Shown one piece after another: positions 1 to 11,179 of a stretch of 64,000 bases of DNA (position 1 is its first letter; each line of letters begins with the position of its first letter). This DNA comes from Cyanoderma ruficeps. Lineage: Eukaryota; Chordata; Aves; Passeriformes; Timaliidae. Made by a program: the position numbers and the translations under genes. The stretch spans positions 3,477,684 to 3,541,683 of the forward strand of contig VZDJ01000034.1 of assembly GCA_008694505.1 (NCBI GenBank), given 5' to 3'. The notes under the pieces are model-generated. The model was given only the letters and a program-made list of their open reading frames with translations, was not told the DNA's origin and made no database searches.

Positions 1-850
1 CGGTGAAAGATTGCAGCAAAATGAGCGGGAGGAGAGAGGAGCGTTTCTTCTTCCTCTGCTGACACCCGGGTGATCATCTCAGGACACTGATTACCTCGGG
101 ACATGAATGAAATGAGTCTCCCAGGATGTTCCTGCATGCTGTTCCCATTATTCCGACAGGGGGAAAAAAGGCAGGAGTGGGTTCAGTGGTTTCCCTACCC
201 TAAACATCAAAGCCTGGAATCAAACCCAGATCCCGGCCCGTGCCTGAGCGACGTGTTCTGAAGTGTCAGGAAATGATCCCTAAAGTTCCTGGAGCTTTGT
301 TGTGACACCATCCAGCTCCCTGTACAGTTACCCAAACCCACTGGGTGCTGTGGCAATTAAAAAAATATACAGCCCTGGGAATGACAGGGACTGAGATGGG
401 TGGCTCTCCAGGGAAAATGCTCCTCTGGAAATATCCCACCAAGGAGAGCACTGAGGAAACAGTTCATCTGCTGTTTATTTGGCTCCCAGCATTATCTAGA
501 TGAAACGTGCAGTAAATAAAGAAGAACAACCTTTTTTTTTTAAAAAAAAAAACACCTTCTCATCTCTGTGATTACTCCAAGTTCTTTACAACGGCTCCAG
601 GATTTGAGGCAGTAAAACATTTCGATCAGGCTGTGCCAGCTATTTATTTATGTCACCAACAGGAACATTCAAAAGTGNAAAAAAAGAAAAAAAAAAAAAA
701 GAGAGAAAAAAAAAAAGAAGAAGAAGAAGAAGAAAAAATTTCATCTTGTGCTCCGAGCTATAAAATTACAGGATGGGAGGGCTGGGGGGCCCCCGCAGGA
801 TCCCTGCAATTACAGCCAGCGCCGGGCTGGTGATGGCCGTGACAACTTAC
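1..850 (-). other. PRDM16: PRDM16 intron after exon 8 (partial)
   Basis: Intronic sequence downstream of exon 8 in transcript order. No exon-like or gene-like sequence is seen. It holds a T/A homopolymer pair near 531-552 and a purine-rich A/GAA tract at 676-737 with one undetermined base at 678. The rest looks unique. Confidence 0.8.
676..737. repeat. A-rich and (GAA)n microsatellite
   Basis: A run of A interrupted by G changes into AAG/GAA triplets. It contains one N at 678, presumably a base the assembly could not resolve in the homopolymer. It lies about 113 nt downstream of the exon 8 donor site. Confidence 0.85.
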
Positions 851-1004
851 ATATGAAAGGTTTGACAGTGCTGTGGATGTGCTTGTGCTGCTTGAGGCCC
901 GAGGAGGTGGCGAAGGTCTTGCCGCAGTCGGGGCAGGCGTGTGCCCGCGCCCCCACGTGCTGGGAGCGGATGTGCCGCTGGAGGTTGCTGGGGTCCGTAA
1001 ACAC
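851..1004 (-). CDS. PRDM16: PRDM16 exon 8: zinc fingers 4-5 and start of 6 (partial CDS)
   Basis: This 154-nt exon has 51 codons plus 1 nt. The acceptor is CCCCGCAG before GTGTTTACGGAC and the donor is TTCATAT then GTAAGTTG. It completes finger 4 ([16 protein letters not shown]) and encodes finger 5 ([10 protein letters not shown] to KHIH). The linker STVKPFI leads into the first cysteine of finger 6, whose codon is split by the intron. CPDCGKTF and HSTVKPF distinguish PRDM16 from MECOM, which as I recall has CPECGKTF and HSSVKPF. The next coding exon, which should contain the rest of the first finger cluster, is not found in 1-850 and must lie outside the window. Confidence 0.96.
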
Positions 1005-1189
1005 CTGCGGGGCAAAAACGCCTTCAGGAGGAGGGGGAAAAGCAAGGGGAGGAGAGCCCCCGTGTGAAAAAATTATTTTGTTAGGGGTTTTTGTTTTTTA
1101 TTTTTCAAGTGCTGCTCGTGGCTTGAGTGGACAGGTGAGAACGGGTCATGAAAGAGCTCGGTTAGTGCCCTGCCAGGGTGGGGCATCTC

Positions 1190-1555
1190 CCTGAGTTTGT
1201 GATGCTGATGGTTATAAAGGTTCGTGGCACTTCTCTGAGTGTGTGGTGCTCATGGTTATACAGGTGTGTGACACCTCCCTGTGTGTGCTGCTCATACAGG
1301 TGTGTGACACCTCCCTCTGTGTGTGTGCTGCTCATACAGGTGTGTGACACCTCCCTGTGTGTGTGTGCTGCTCATGCTTTGATAGGTCTGTGGCACTGCC
1401 CTGAGTGCGTGATGCTCATGGTTTGAAGGTTTGTGGCACCTCTTTGAGTGCGTGGTGCTCATGGTTATACAGGTCTGTGTCACCTCTCTGAGTGTTTGGT
1501 GCTCGTGGTTATGCAGGTCTGTGGAGTGTGGTGCTCATGGTTTGATAGGTCTTTG
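1190..1555. repeat. Minisatellite, unit about 36-44 bp, GT-rich
   Basis: About nine degenerate copies of a unit that reads roughly GTGGTGCTCATGGTTATACA followed by GGTGTGTGACACCTCCCTGT. Shortened copies lack the GTTATA part. It lies in the 1.16-kb intron between exons 7 and 8. Confidence 0.85.
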
Positions 1556-1799
1556 TCTTTGTTATCTTTGCTCCCCCACATCTGCCCAGCACAGCCCTCC
1601 CCACCACCCCAGTACCCAGCTGGGAGTGGTCAAAGGGGAGTGGGTTGGGAGAGGGTTGAGCTCCACACCCCCAGAGGGATGCCCAGGACAGTGAGGACAA
1701 CTCCTCTCCCAGGGACAGGGACAGCAGGGTCACTTCTCCCTTTATCATTGTGCCCTGGGCCAGCATGGGCCACCCATCCCCTGCAGCCCTTGCCCAGGT

Positions 1800-2143
1800 C
1801 CAAGTGTCCTTCTCCAAGTGAATCTCCCCATGGACACTGTGTCCTGCATCCTTTTCCCCAGATCCCAGTGCCCTCCCCCAGGTGAATCCCCCACAGACAC
1901 TGTGTCCTGCACCCTTTTCCCCAAATCCCAGTGCCCTCCCCCAGGTAAATCCCCCACAGACACTGTGTCCTGCACCCTTTCCCCCAAATCCCAGTGCCCT
2001 CCTCTAGGTGAATCCCCCACAGACACTGCACCTACATCCTTTTCCCCAGACCCCAGTGCCCTCCCCCAGGTGAATCCCCCACAGACACTGTGTCCTGCAC
2101 CCTTTTCCCCAGACCCCAGTGCCCTCCCCCAGGTAATGCCCCC
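1800..2143. repeat. Minisatellite, 63-bp unit
   Basis: About 5.5 copies. The landmark CAGTGCCCTCC starts at 1866, 1929, 1992, 2054 and 2117, giving a period of 63 (once 62). Each unit also carries GAATCCCCCACAGACACTGT. Because 63 is divisible by three, the array stays open in several frames and creates spurious long reading frames. It ends about 25 nt from the exon 7 donor site (2163-2168). Confidence 0.92.
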
Positions 2144-2168
2144 CAGGGTGACCCTGTCCTCACTGTAC

Positions 2169-2316
2169 CTTAACACAATTTTCACATTCAAACCGTTTCC
2201 CACTGTCGTGAGACATTTGGTGACGAATCAGGTTGGATTTCCAGTTGAAAGCCTTGGGGCACTGGTCACACTTGTACTCCCTCTCCTCGGTGTGGATCAC
2301 CATGTGCTGCTCCAGG
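2169..2316 (-). CDS. PRDM16: PRDM16 exon 7: zinc fingers 2-4 (partial CDS)
   Basis: This 148-nt exon supplies 1 nt to complete Ser and then 49 codons, ending in phase 0. The acceptor is TTTCCCAG before CCTGGAGCAG; the donor is TGTGTTAAG then GTACAG. It completes finger 2 (LEQHMVIH), encodes all of finger 3 ([19 protein letters not shown] then QMSH) and opens finger 4 (FECENCVK). Linkers between fingers, such as TEERE and DSGKR, are those of the PRDM16/MECOM first zinc-finger cluster, a sequence-specific DNA-binding unit. Identity to the mammalian protein is essentially complete in this stretch, as expected for the most conserved part of the gene. Confidence 0.96.
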
Positions 2317-3002
2317 CTGGGAAAGAGAGACAGGCTGAAGGCAGGCACTGAGGCAGGGCTGAGACCCAGGGAGGTGACAGGGATGGTGACAGAACCAGCT
2401 GTGGGGCCTGGGGGGTTTCCAGTCACCTGTGCCTCAGAGCAGGAAGGGATTCATCGACTGTGAGCAGGGCAATGACACCCAAACACCATTTGAGGCTTTT
2501 GACATTTGTTTCACTGGTGGAAGGTGCCCTGATCTGCATCAAAATGCTGTGTTTTACACTAGTTCTTATTAATACCCGAGTCCGTTCTCAAGGGTGAAAA
2601 GAAAAGTTAAATTCAGCACTTCAGCACTGACCCTGCAGGTTCTTGAGGGGAAAAATGGGCACTTTTGTGACCAAAACTTCTCTGGCATCCCTCTGGGGAA
2701 AGAAAAGATATTTGCTGCTGCTGAGACTCTCACGTGTCCATTTTCATGGGCACCCGGCCCACGGCTTCCCGGAACACAGGGACTCACCGTTGGGAAGAAA
2801 CATGATAAGGTGCAAACACGTTTCACTTCTAAATGTCAGACATCTTTGATTACTTCACTCAGCAATTTCACCTTCTGCCAACTGGCAGCGTCTCCAGACT
2901 GGGGGGATGATGGCAATCCTGAGCGGCCGCGGGCACAGGGCCACGGCAGGGGTGGCACAGGGTGCTCCAGTGCCCTGTGCCACGGGAAAACTGCACCTCC
3001 CT

Positions 3003-4087
3003 GCCCAGGAATCCTGCACCTCTCAGACAGAAATCCTGCACATCTCAGGCCTTAAGTCTTGTATCTCTGAGGCCAGAAATTCTGCACATCTCAGGCTGGG
3101 AATCCTGCACCTCTCAGACAGAAATCCTGCACATCTCAGCCTCAAATCCTGCACCTCTCAGGCTGGGAATCCTGCACCTCCCAGACAGAAATCCTGCACA
3201 TCTCAGACAGAAATCCTGCACATCTTGGGCCTCAAATCCTGCGCCTCTCAGGCTGGGAATCCTGCACCTCTCAGACAGAAATCCTGCACATCTCAGGTCT
3301 CAAATCCTGCACCTCTCAGGCTGGGAATCCTGCACATCTCAGGCCTTAAATCTTGTATCTCTGAGGCCAGAAATTCTGCACCTCTCAGGCTGGGAATCCT
3401 GCACCTCTCAGACAGAAATCCTGCACATCTCGGGCCTTAAGTCCTGCACCTCTCAGGCTGGGAATCCTGCACCTCTCGGCCCTTAAATCTTGTATCTCTG
3501 AGGCCAGAAATTCTGGCCTCATCTTACATCTTTCATGCTGGGAATCTGGTGTCTCTCTGGCCAGGAATCCTGTTTCTCTCAGGCCAGGAATCAGGCTCCT
3601 CTCAGCCCTTAAATCCTGCATCTCTTCAGCCAAGAATCCTGCATCTCTGAGGCCAGAAATCCTGCACATCTCAGGCTGGGAAGCCTGCTCCTCTTGAACA
3701 GAAATCCTGCATCTCTCATGCTGGGAATCCTGCCTCTCACTGGCTAGGAATCCTGTACTTCTCAGACCAGGAATCCTGCACCTCTCAGGGCAGAGATCCA
3801 GTTCTTTTTAGGCTGGGAATCCTGCACCTCTCAGACAGAAATCCTGCTCTTCTCAGCCCTTAAATCTTGTATCTCCGAGGCCAGAAATCCTGCACATCTC
3901 AGGCTGAGAATCCTGCACCTCTCAGACAGAAATCCTGCTCCTCACAGCCCTCAAATCCTGTATCTCTGAGGCCAGGAATCCTGCACCTCTTAGCCAGAAA
4001 TCCTGCACACCTCAGTCTGGGAATCATGCACCTCTTAGCCAGAAATCCTGCACATCTCAGGCCAGGAATTCTGCGCATCTCAGACCA
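3003..4087. repeat. Minisatellite, 22-23-bp unit, about 48 copies
   Basis: The unit reads approximately AATCCTGCACCTCTCAGGCT plus GGG, with variants carrying GACAGAA or GGCCTTAA. Spacing between successive ATCCTGCAC landmarks is 22-23 bp. Variant units recur in blocks, for example the GTATCTCTGAGGCCAGAAAT type, which suggests higher-order amplification. Copies towards 3500-3850 are more degenerate. Confidence 0.93.
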
Positions 4088-4564
4088 GCCCTGAGAAACA
4101 AGGGAAGGAAATCTGCATCCTATGCTTCCTCTGGGGCAGGTTAACAGGAGTTACAAACACTACTCTTACTGTGAGTTCTAAAATAAAACCAAAACAGCTC
4201 GCATGAAATCTGCTCCTGCCCGACACCCCTACACATAGATATGAAACCATTCCTCCAGAACTGGAAAGCATGGCTGTATTTCTACAGAAATATTAAAGCT
4301 GAACACTACTGGAAAATCCTGCCAGTCTGCATTAAATGCCGCAGGAAAAATACTCCCTGGGTACTTCCAGCCAAATGAGGGATTCAGCATCCCAGGAATC
4401 GTGTCAGCCTCGGTCACTCAACACCCAAAACTCCTCCCTTGGAGCACCAGCCCTTGATCCCAGCCAGAAAATTCATATTCATGGGCATGCCCCTCATAAA
4501 CTGCCAACCCACTCCTTGAAAGCAGCAATACTCATTTTGCTCAAGAAATGGTGCTCTTAAAACG

Positions 4565-4592
4565 AGGTTTTAACACACACACACACACACAG
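4565..4592. repeat. (CA)n microsatellite
   Basis: A run of alternating A and C of about 14 repeats in intronic sequence. Confidence 0.85.
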
Positions 4593-4975
4593 AGTAACAC
4601 AAACCTTTCATATGCACATCCAAAACCACGCTCCCGTTAACTGTGATTTATGAGTTTGTTTCCAGCAAATATGGACAAGCTAATATGCTGTTTAGAGGCA
4701 AGTACCTACTGGGATTAGCAAAACATTTATTTATTTAGTCAGCTGCTAAATGCTCAATTTCAGGTCCCCAGTGGCATCCTTGATTTCATCTGTATTAACT
4801 TTGAAAAATTCTAAGACCGTCCAGGCGCTCTGAGCGGGTTTATTTTGTGTTTTAGTGACTTTAAACTTGGCAGACTGATGGGGGAGAGACTGATGTGGAC
4901 ATTTGCTCCCCACCCCACCGATCCACCAGCATGTCAAAGGCTGAACGGGGATGCTGCTGACTCTCTTACTTTGTC

Positions 4976-5003
4976 AAAAAAACAAACAAACAAACAAACA
5001 AAA
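4976..5003. repeat. (AAAC)n microsatellite
   Basis: Five or so AAAC units following a short A run. Confidence 0.8.
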
Positions 5004-5559
5004 ACCCCTTTTATATTACTTATCCCAAAATATTTGGTCTAAAAGGCAAAAAACCCGAGGCCACAGTGCCAATTCAGACCCCCCCCAGTGAGCCAGGAAT
5101 ACACAGAGGGTACAAATAGGATACAACACATACATTTCAAGGGGTCATTTCCTAGTTAACATATAAAATTAGAGAGCTTAGAAGTCAGAATTAGAATTAG
5201 AAGTTCAAGAGGAGAGACCTTCTGACACCAGTGGATAAAAAAATGGGAATTTTTACTAAAATCCGTAATACTGAAAATATTTGAAGGAAGTTCTTGTCTT
5301 GTCAGGTAAAAAAAAAAAAATTAAGAAAATTGCAGCCTCTTATTTCTAATGAGAGTAGCCAGAGTAGAGACACGAGGTGAGGGGTAAAGATGCCACCCTG
5401 GGCTAAGAGGATCCTGCCCAGGAATCCCAGGATTCATCCCAGATTCTACAACTCCCAAGCTCTTCTCCCTGCACATACAGGGAATGCTCTGTCGGCTTCA
5501 CCTTTCTCTGCATTTTTAAAAACAGATTTCTTCCCCCTCACTTCCTCCCCCAGATCAAA

Positions 5560-6130
5560 GAGCTGAAAGTATCAATGTGATTAAGTTCAAAGTGACAAAC
5601 GCAGGTTTTTAAATGTTCAACTCAAGGGAAACGGCCCTGTAAGGGGCTTTAACCTCGAGGTTTTTGCTCTGCTCAGGCAGAGCCTGACAGGGGATTGCCA
5701 GTTCTCACAGTTTTATAACAAATCTTGCGGCGCGCGGGGTTTGTTCACCCAAGAAGGCAAAAGGAATGAGCATGTGAGAACTTCAGCCTCCGGTAAACGC
5801 AGAAAACTCTGCTTTTATAGAATTTTATGAAGGGCTTTTATCAAGGCTTAGGATGCAAATAAACACAATCTTAAAGTGGTTTAAAGAACCCCTCCACTTT
5901 TAAAGCTGGCTCCTAATATTTAACTGTTTGAGTCTCACTTTGCCAATGAATCAGACAGCTCGAAGATCGCTGCGTTAAAGCTGCATTTCATTACTACCAC
6001 ATTCTGCTTTAAAAAAAAATCCAGATTTTCAGGTAAAACCTGAGTTAAAAAGTATTTTCCTTTCTAAAGAGAAGTTTAATTCTTGTTTAGAGTTGCCATA
6101 AAACCACCATAATAACTGAATGATTGTTGC
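5560..6130. promoter_or_regulatory. Candidate conserved non-coding element
   Basis: A non-repetitive, AT-rich stretch with isolated CpG clusters (GCGGCGCGCGGGG near 5730) and many TAAA/TTTA and homeodomain-like motifs. The texture resembles developmental enhancers inside genes of this class. This is judged only from composition; no cross-species alignment was possible. Confidence 0.2.
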
Positions 6131-6609
6131 AAATTAAAAAATGACCTGGCGAATATCCAATCTTCCTTTTTTTCCTTTTCACATTGCTGTCGCAAGGACG
6201 TTTGGTGGACACAAAGAAAATTTAAAATTTGATTGGAATAGAATTTTTTAATTGTTCCTTCCAGATCAAAGAGGAGCTTGTGGCCATATTACAAGTTCTT
6301 AGGGCATCAACACCTCTTTAAACTCACTCATGTCAAATGACCAAGAATTAAATTTAAAAGAAACTTTCATGCACATTTTGACTGAACTAATATTGGTGGG
6401 TTTTTTCCTTCCAGGACCAGAGCACAAGAGAGCAGATGGTGGAAAGATCCCACAGGGGTCCCTCAGAAAAAAAACCCTTTAAACTTCCCACCAACAACCC
6501 TGGAGTCCTTCTACCAACGGGCAATGAAAAGCCCAGTCTGTGAAATCAGGGTGGAATAAAACACTGCCCAATGCCTGCAGAGGGTCCCAAACTGAGCATT
6601 CCTAAACCT

Positions 6610-7413
6610 TTTAGGGAAAGGAAAGGTTACTAGGGAGAAGGGAAAGGTTGATCCTAAAAGAAACATTCCTAAAGCCTAAGGAGGAAGAAAAGGTTTCTAT
6701 GGAGGAAGGAAAGGTTTCCATGGAGAAAGGAAAGGTTGATCCCAAAAAGTGTGTTCTGAAATGCTATGGAGGAAGGAAAAGTGTCTATGAAGGAAGGAAA
6801 AGTTTCTATGGAAAAAGGAAAGGTTGATCCCAAAAGAACATTCCTAAAGCCAATGGAAAAAGGAAAAGTCTATCCCTAAAAGAAAATTCTGAAATGCTAT
6901 GGAGGAAGGAAAGGTTGATCCTGAAAGGAACATTCCTAAAGCCTATGGAGGAAAGAAATGTTTCTATGGAAAAAGGACAGGTTGATCCTAAAAGGAACAT
7001 TCCTCAAGCCTACAGAGAAAGGAAAGATTTATCCCAAAAAGAACATTCTGAAATGCTATGGAGAAAGGAAAGGTTGATTCCAAAAGAACATTCCTAAAGT
7101 CTACGGAGGAAGGAAAGGTTTCTATGGAGGAAGGAAAGGTTTCTATGGAGGAAGGAATGGTGTCCATGGAGGAAGGAAAGGTTTCTATGAAGGAAGGAAA
7201 GGTGTTTATGGAGAAAGAAAAGGTTTCTATGGAGGAAGGAAAGTCCCATGGAGGAAGGAAAGGTTTCTATGGAGGAAGGAAAGGTGTCCATGGAGGAAGG
7301 AAAGGTGTCCATGGAGGAAGGAAAGGTGTCCATGGGGGAAGGAATGGTGTCCATGGAGGAAGGAAAGGTTTCTATGGAAGAAGGAAAGGTTTCCACAGAG
7401 AAAGGCAAGGCTG
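6610..7413. repeat. Purine-rich minisatellite, 21-bp core unit
   Basis: The core unit is ATGGAGGAAGGAAAGGTTTC plus T. From about 7105 to 7413 it is a regular 21-bp tandem. From 6610 to 7105 the core alternates with a spacer containing TTGATCCCAAAAGAACATTC, giving a longer irregular higher-order repeat. The plus strand is nearly all purine outside the TTTCT part, so the PRDM16 pre-mRNA carries a pyrimidine-rich array. It ends 87 nt from the exon 6 donor. Confidence 0.93.
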
Positions 7414-7500
7414 ATCCCTTCAGTCCTCCCCACCGCCCCCATCCCCTTTGGCCGGGACGGCGAGGGGAGGCCAGAGGAGGCTCCGGCTCTCAGTGGGTAC

Positions 7501-7699
7501 CTGTATTTATTGGGGAACATCCTCTCGCAGTCCTTGCACTCGTAGACCTGTCCATCCCCGAGGCCCTCCTGCTTGATCTCGTCGCCCAGGCTGTCGTACA
7601 GGGCGCCCACGGCGCTGCAGCCGTACTTCTTGTGGCGCCGCAGGTCCAGCTTGGACTGGAACAGCTCATCGCAGTCCTCGCAGCGGAACGAGGGCTCCT
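7501..7699 (-). CDS. PRDM16: PRDM16 exon 6: zinc finger 1 and start of finger 2 (partial CDS)
   Basis: This 199-nt exon enters with 2 nt completing a Glu codon, carries 65 codons, and leaves 2 nt (AG) for a Ser codon. The acceptor is GTGTTGCAG before AGGAGCCC; the donor is AAATACAG then GTACCC. The peptide contains FRCEDCDELF followed by SKLDLRRHKKYGC. This is zinc finger 1, whose last ligand is Cys instead of His (C2HC), as in the mammalian protein. After a spacer comes YECKDCERMFPNKY, the first half of finger 2. The spacer is about three residues shorter than I recall for human. It contains IKQE, which fits the psi-K-x-E sumoylation consensus, though no modification can be claimed from sequence alone. 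Confidence 0.95.
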
Positions 7700-8309
7700 C
7701 TGCAACACACACACCAGCCCATGCTCAGCCCTGCCCCAGAAAACTCCACCAGCCCCGGCTCCTGGACCCCAGAGAGGAGGCGAAGCTCCCCGAGTCCAGC
7801 AAACAAACAAACAAAGAGAGAATTCGCAAGTGAGAGGGGAGAGAACCCAAGGGAGGCTGTGCCAGCAGCTGCTTTCACTTTAAGCATTAAGAGGAAAAAA
7901 AAAAAAAATTAGATCACACAACTAGAGGAGATCTTGTTTTCTTTGTGTCTTGGCCTCTGCTGAGATGGAGAGAGCTACAGGGACTGGGAGACACACAAAA
8001 TTCTGGGTTCGTTACGGGGTGCTGCTCATGTCTGCAAGGAGGGGGTTTGAAATTATGGACGAGTTTTCCTCAGAAGGGGCTGCCAGGGAAAAAGGAACAA
8101 GCCAGACTCGTATAAACACAGATAGTGAGAAAAGCAAACTGCCACAGCACAAACCTGGAGGAGCTTCTTTCTAAGAAATTGTCTGCCTAATGTTCTCCTC
8201 TTAATTTTCCACTGCAGGAGCTCATGGCTCCATCAGCCCGAGGAGTCCCAGCCCAGAGCACCATGGAAGGAAGAGCAGGGAGCCAAAGGCTTTGTTCCTG
8301 TGCTCTTTG

Positions 8310-8500
8310 CTTTTTAAAAAAAAATTATTTATTTTATTTTTTGTAAAGTTCTAATGCACATAATAAATTACTGTAGTCAAGGTCAAACAAATTAAAAAGA
8401 GGGCAGCTATTATTAAGTTTACAAGGCAGCATCCTGACCACGGTGCCAAGCCAAACAATCAGCTCGGAGCTGTAAATTTTCCAGGAGAACAAGCTCTGCG
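8310..8500. promoter_or_regulatory. Candidate conserved non-coding element
   Basis: Unique AT-rich sequence with TTATTT, AATAAATTA and ATTATTAAG motifs next to more complex sequence. It resembles ancient intronic regulatory DNA, but this is compositional inference only. Confidence 0.15.
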
Positions 8501-10611
8501 AGGGAGTGGGGATAGCTCTGGGTTTCTCCACCCTGGAACAGAAGCTTTCCAGCCCCCTCTGAGTCACTGGAGCCACGTTTCCCTGTCCTCCCCTACCCTC
8601 TTCCTCCACGCTCTGCTGCTCTGCCTGGTTCTCTTTTTCTGATAACTTCAGAAAGGAACGGCCTGTGGTGAGCGCGTTATCTCCGAGGGAGGAGCGGGAA
8701 TATTCTGGGAGCTGCAGCCAAAGGCAATGCTGTGATGGAGCTGCTCCAGCCCCTGGATGTTGGGGTGGGATGTGGCCACTCTCGTGTTCTTGTTCATGTT
8801 CTCTTCAACCCCTGAGCAAACCTTTGCTTTAAAGTCCCCCCTCGCGCTTGTTTGCGCCAAATTTCGCACGACTGCAAACACTTGGGCTGAGCTTTAAGGG
8901 CTGGAATGGGTTAATTTTGTTATGAGTGTGACAGGGGTGGAAACACGGCCAGTGTCACACCCAGAGAGCTCCTGCTCCCACCTGGGCCCTCACCTCCCAT
9001 CTCCCTTTCTCTGCTTAAACCTGAGTTTAAAGCTGAGCAAGGCAAGGTCGCAGAGGCTGCAGCAGCAGCCACGTGGGCAGAGGAAACCCTCTGCACCCTC
9101 TGCACACCTACACGGAAACTATCGACACGGGGGAAACTCAAACCCAGCTGAAAAAGAAAGTATCACCAGAACTGAGGCAGCACAGCCTTGCTGGGCATCC
9201 CAGCCCTGCCCAGGGCTCCCAAAAACACCCACACCAGGCAGGGATCATCCCACAGCACCCACAGGGCTGCAGGAGCATCTCCCCAGCTCCACAACACAGG
9301 GGTGCAAAAAGAAATAAAATCCAACAGGTCAAGAAAGGGATTTTGGTTAAAAAAAAGAAAACCCAAGGGAAGAAGATACCAAATCGTGCTCATTTTAGTT
9401 AATTTTGAGAGTTTATACACTCTGAAATTGCTGGCAGCAGCCTCTCCATGAGGTGGGTCAGGCCCTGCTCTGCTCCTCAGAGAAATTCTCTTTAGTAATG
9501 AGAATTTTGTAGAACAGGACCAATTTTGTAGAACATTTTGTAGAACAGGACCAATGTGTATCTCGTGTGTTTTATGTCCCTGGGGAGGGAAAACTGGAAA
9601 TCAGGACACCGATAGCAGCAGTACTGAGAGCTGCTGCACCACTTACCATTAAAATCATCCAAACTACTTTTTATAAGTGAAAAGAAGAAAAAAAAGAAAA
9701 TAAAAAAGTGTAGCATCAAACTCCAGAGACATGGAACTGCTCTGGTGAGGTGTTTCTCTACCTCAACATTTCCCCTCTTTGCTCTCCTGTAAATGCAGCA
9801 GTGGCTTAACCAGGAAGGAATTTTTCGAGGAGCAGCTGAAATCCTCCAGGCTGGGAAGCCCCAGGTCCCTTCACACGCTCCTACCAAACTCCCAGTATCC
9901 CTCAAGCTCCACCTGGCAAATCCCCAGACCTGAAAACACTTGGAATAGAGGAAACAGATTTTTTTTTTTCCTCCTTCTTTTGACTTCAGAGAAAACGCAA
10001 CAAAATTCCTTCCGCAAATCCAGGTGGAATTCTTCCTGCTTCAGTTTGAGATTTACATGATTAATTGCAGCTTATTTCACCCAAACTCTGCTCTAGGAGG
10101 CAGAAATCCTCTGTGGGTTTGGAGAAGCAGCCACGGAGAGTGATTTCCTCCATACCTGGCTAAAGCTGGGCGATTCCCCTGCCCCAGCACACCCTGACAC
10201 TGCCCTGCCTGCTCTTACCAGTGACAGTGACACATTCCTGTCCTTCCTGTGAGCTCACACAGCAGGTGAAATATGTTCATTGCCTCAAGAATATTTTAGA
10301 GAAGAGATTTTTGCTTCTAGTTCACCTCGTCCTTTGCCAAATCTTGTCCAAATAACACACAATACAAGAGAACACCAAGCACAGCAGATTTTCCACAGGT
10401 GGGAAAGATGGAGGAGAGGAAAAGCAATTCCTGTGCTTCGGAGTCTCTGGGTTTGGAAAAAGAAATTTGTGTTGAAAGGAGACTTAGAGAGCTGACAAAA
10501 ATATGATTAAAAGCCTTGTAGCCACGTGTTATTCATGCTGCCACTGGTTGTAAATCCTGTTTGGATGCTCAGACAGGCTAAAGAGAGGAAAAACTGATCA
10601 GGTGGGAGAGC

Positions 10612-10775
10612 AGCTGAGGGTGGGGAAGCCCTGGGAGAGCAGCTGTGGCTGTCCCTGGATCCCTGGAAGTGTCCAAGGCCAGCTTGGAGGGGGATTGGAA
10701 CAGTCTGGGGTAGTGGAAGGTGTCCCTGCCCAGGGACATCATCCCTCAGGTCCCTTCCAGCCCAAACCATTCCAT
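10612..10775 (+). mobile_element. CR1 LINE 3' end, diverged
   Basis: Contains CTGTGGCTGTCCCTGGATCC, GGAAGTGTCCAAGGCCAGCT, GTGGAAGGTGTCCCTGCCCA and CCCAAACCATTC in the order typical of bird CR1 3' ends. It is a 5'-truncated, non-coding relic that looks older than the copies near 52 and 62 kb. Confidence 0.88.
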
Positions 10776-11179
10776 GCTGACTTTTCCATATCCAACCCCC
10801 ATTCCTCCAGCATTCCCAGTTCTGAGCTCCAGCAGATCCCAGAGCAGACTCCTCGATAAATACCCTGCAGGGGAAGGACCTGACCCTGTCTTAGGACCAG
10901 ACCATCCCCTGCAAAACCGAAACCTAAATCAGCACAGAGGCTGAACTGAGCCCTGGTATTATTTTTGCCTTTGTATCAGACACCCACTCTGTAGACTCCA
11001 GGTTCGTTCAACTGCTCTTTTTTCTTTTTTTTTTCTGCCTGCAAGTACCCAAAATAAAAAAAAAAAAAGGCCGCCCTTCAAAACAACTTCTCATTAAAGT
11101 TTTCCCCTTTCTTTAAGCATCAGGAATGAAAATACTGCCCTTCACAAAGGTAAAACTGCCTGGGTGTGTGACAGGGAGA

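Larger units (their letters stand above)
1005..2168 (-). other. PRDM16: PRDM16 intron between exons 7 and 8
   Basis: A 1164-nt intron with GTACAG at its 5' end and CCCCGCAG at its 3' end. Roughly 60 percent of it consists of two unrelated minisatellites (1190-1555 and 1800-2143). The remainder, 1556-1799 and 1005-1189, is unique with no sign of coding function. Confidence 0.9.
2317..7500 (-). other. PRDM16: PRDM16 intron between exons 6 and 7
   Basis: A 5184-nt intron starting GTACCC and ending TTTCCCAG. Positions 2317-3002 are unique. Positions 3003-4087 are a large minisatellite. Positions 4088-6609 are AT-rich and unique, with a CA repeat near 4568-4592, an AAAC repeat near 4976-5003 and a possible conserved element at 5560-6130. 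Positions 6610-7413 are a purine-rich minisatellite. No exon is visible. Confidence 0.9.
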
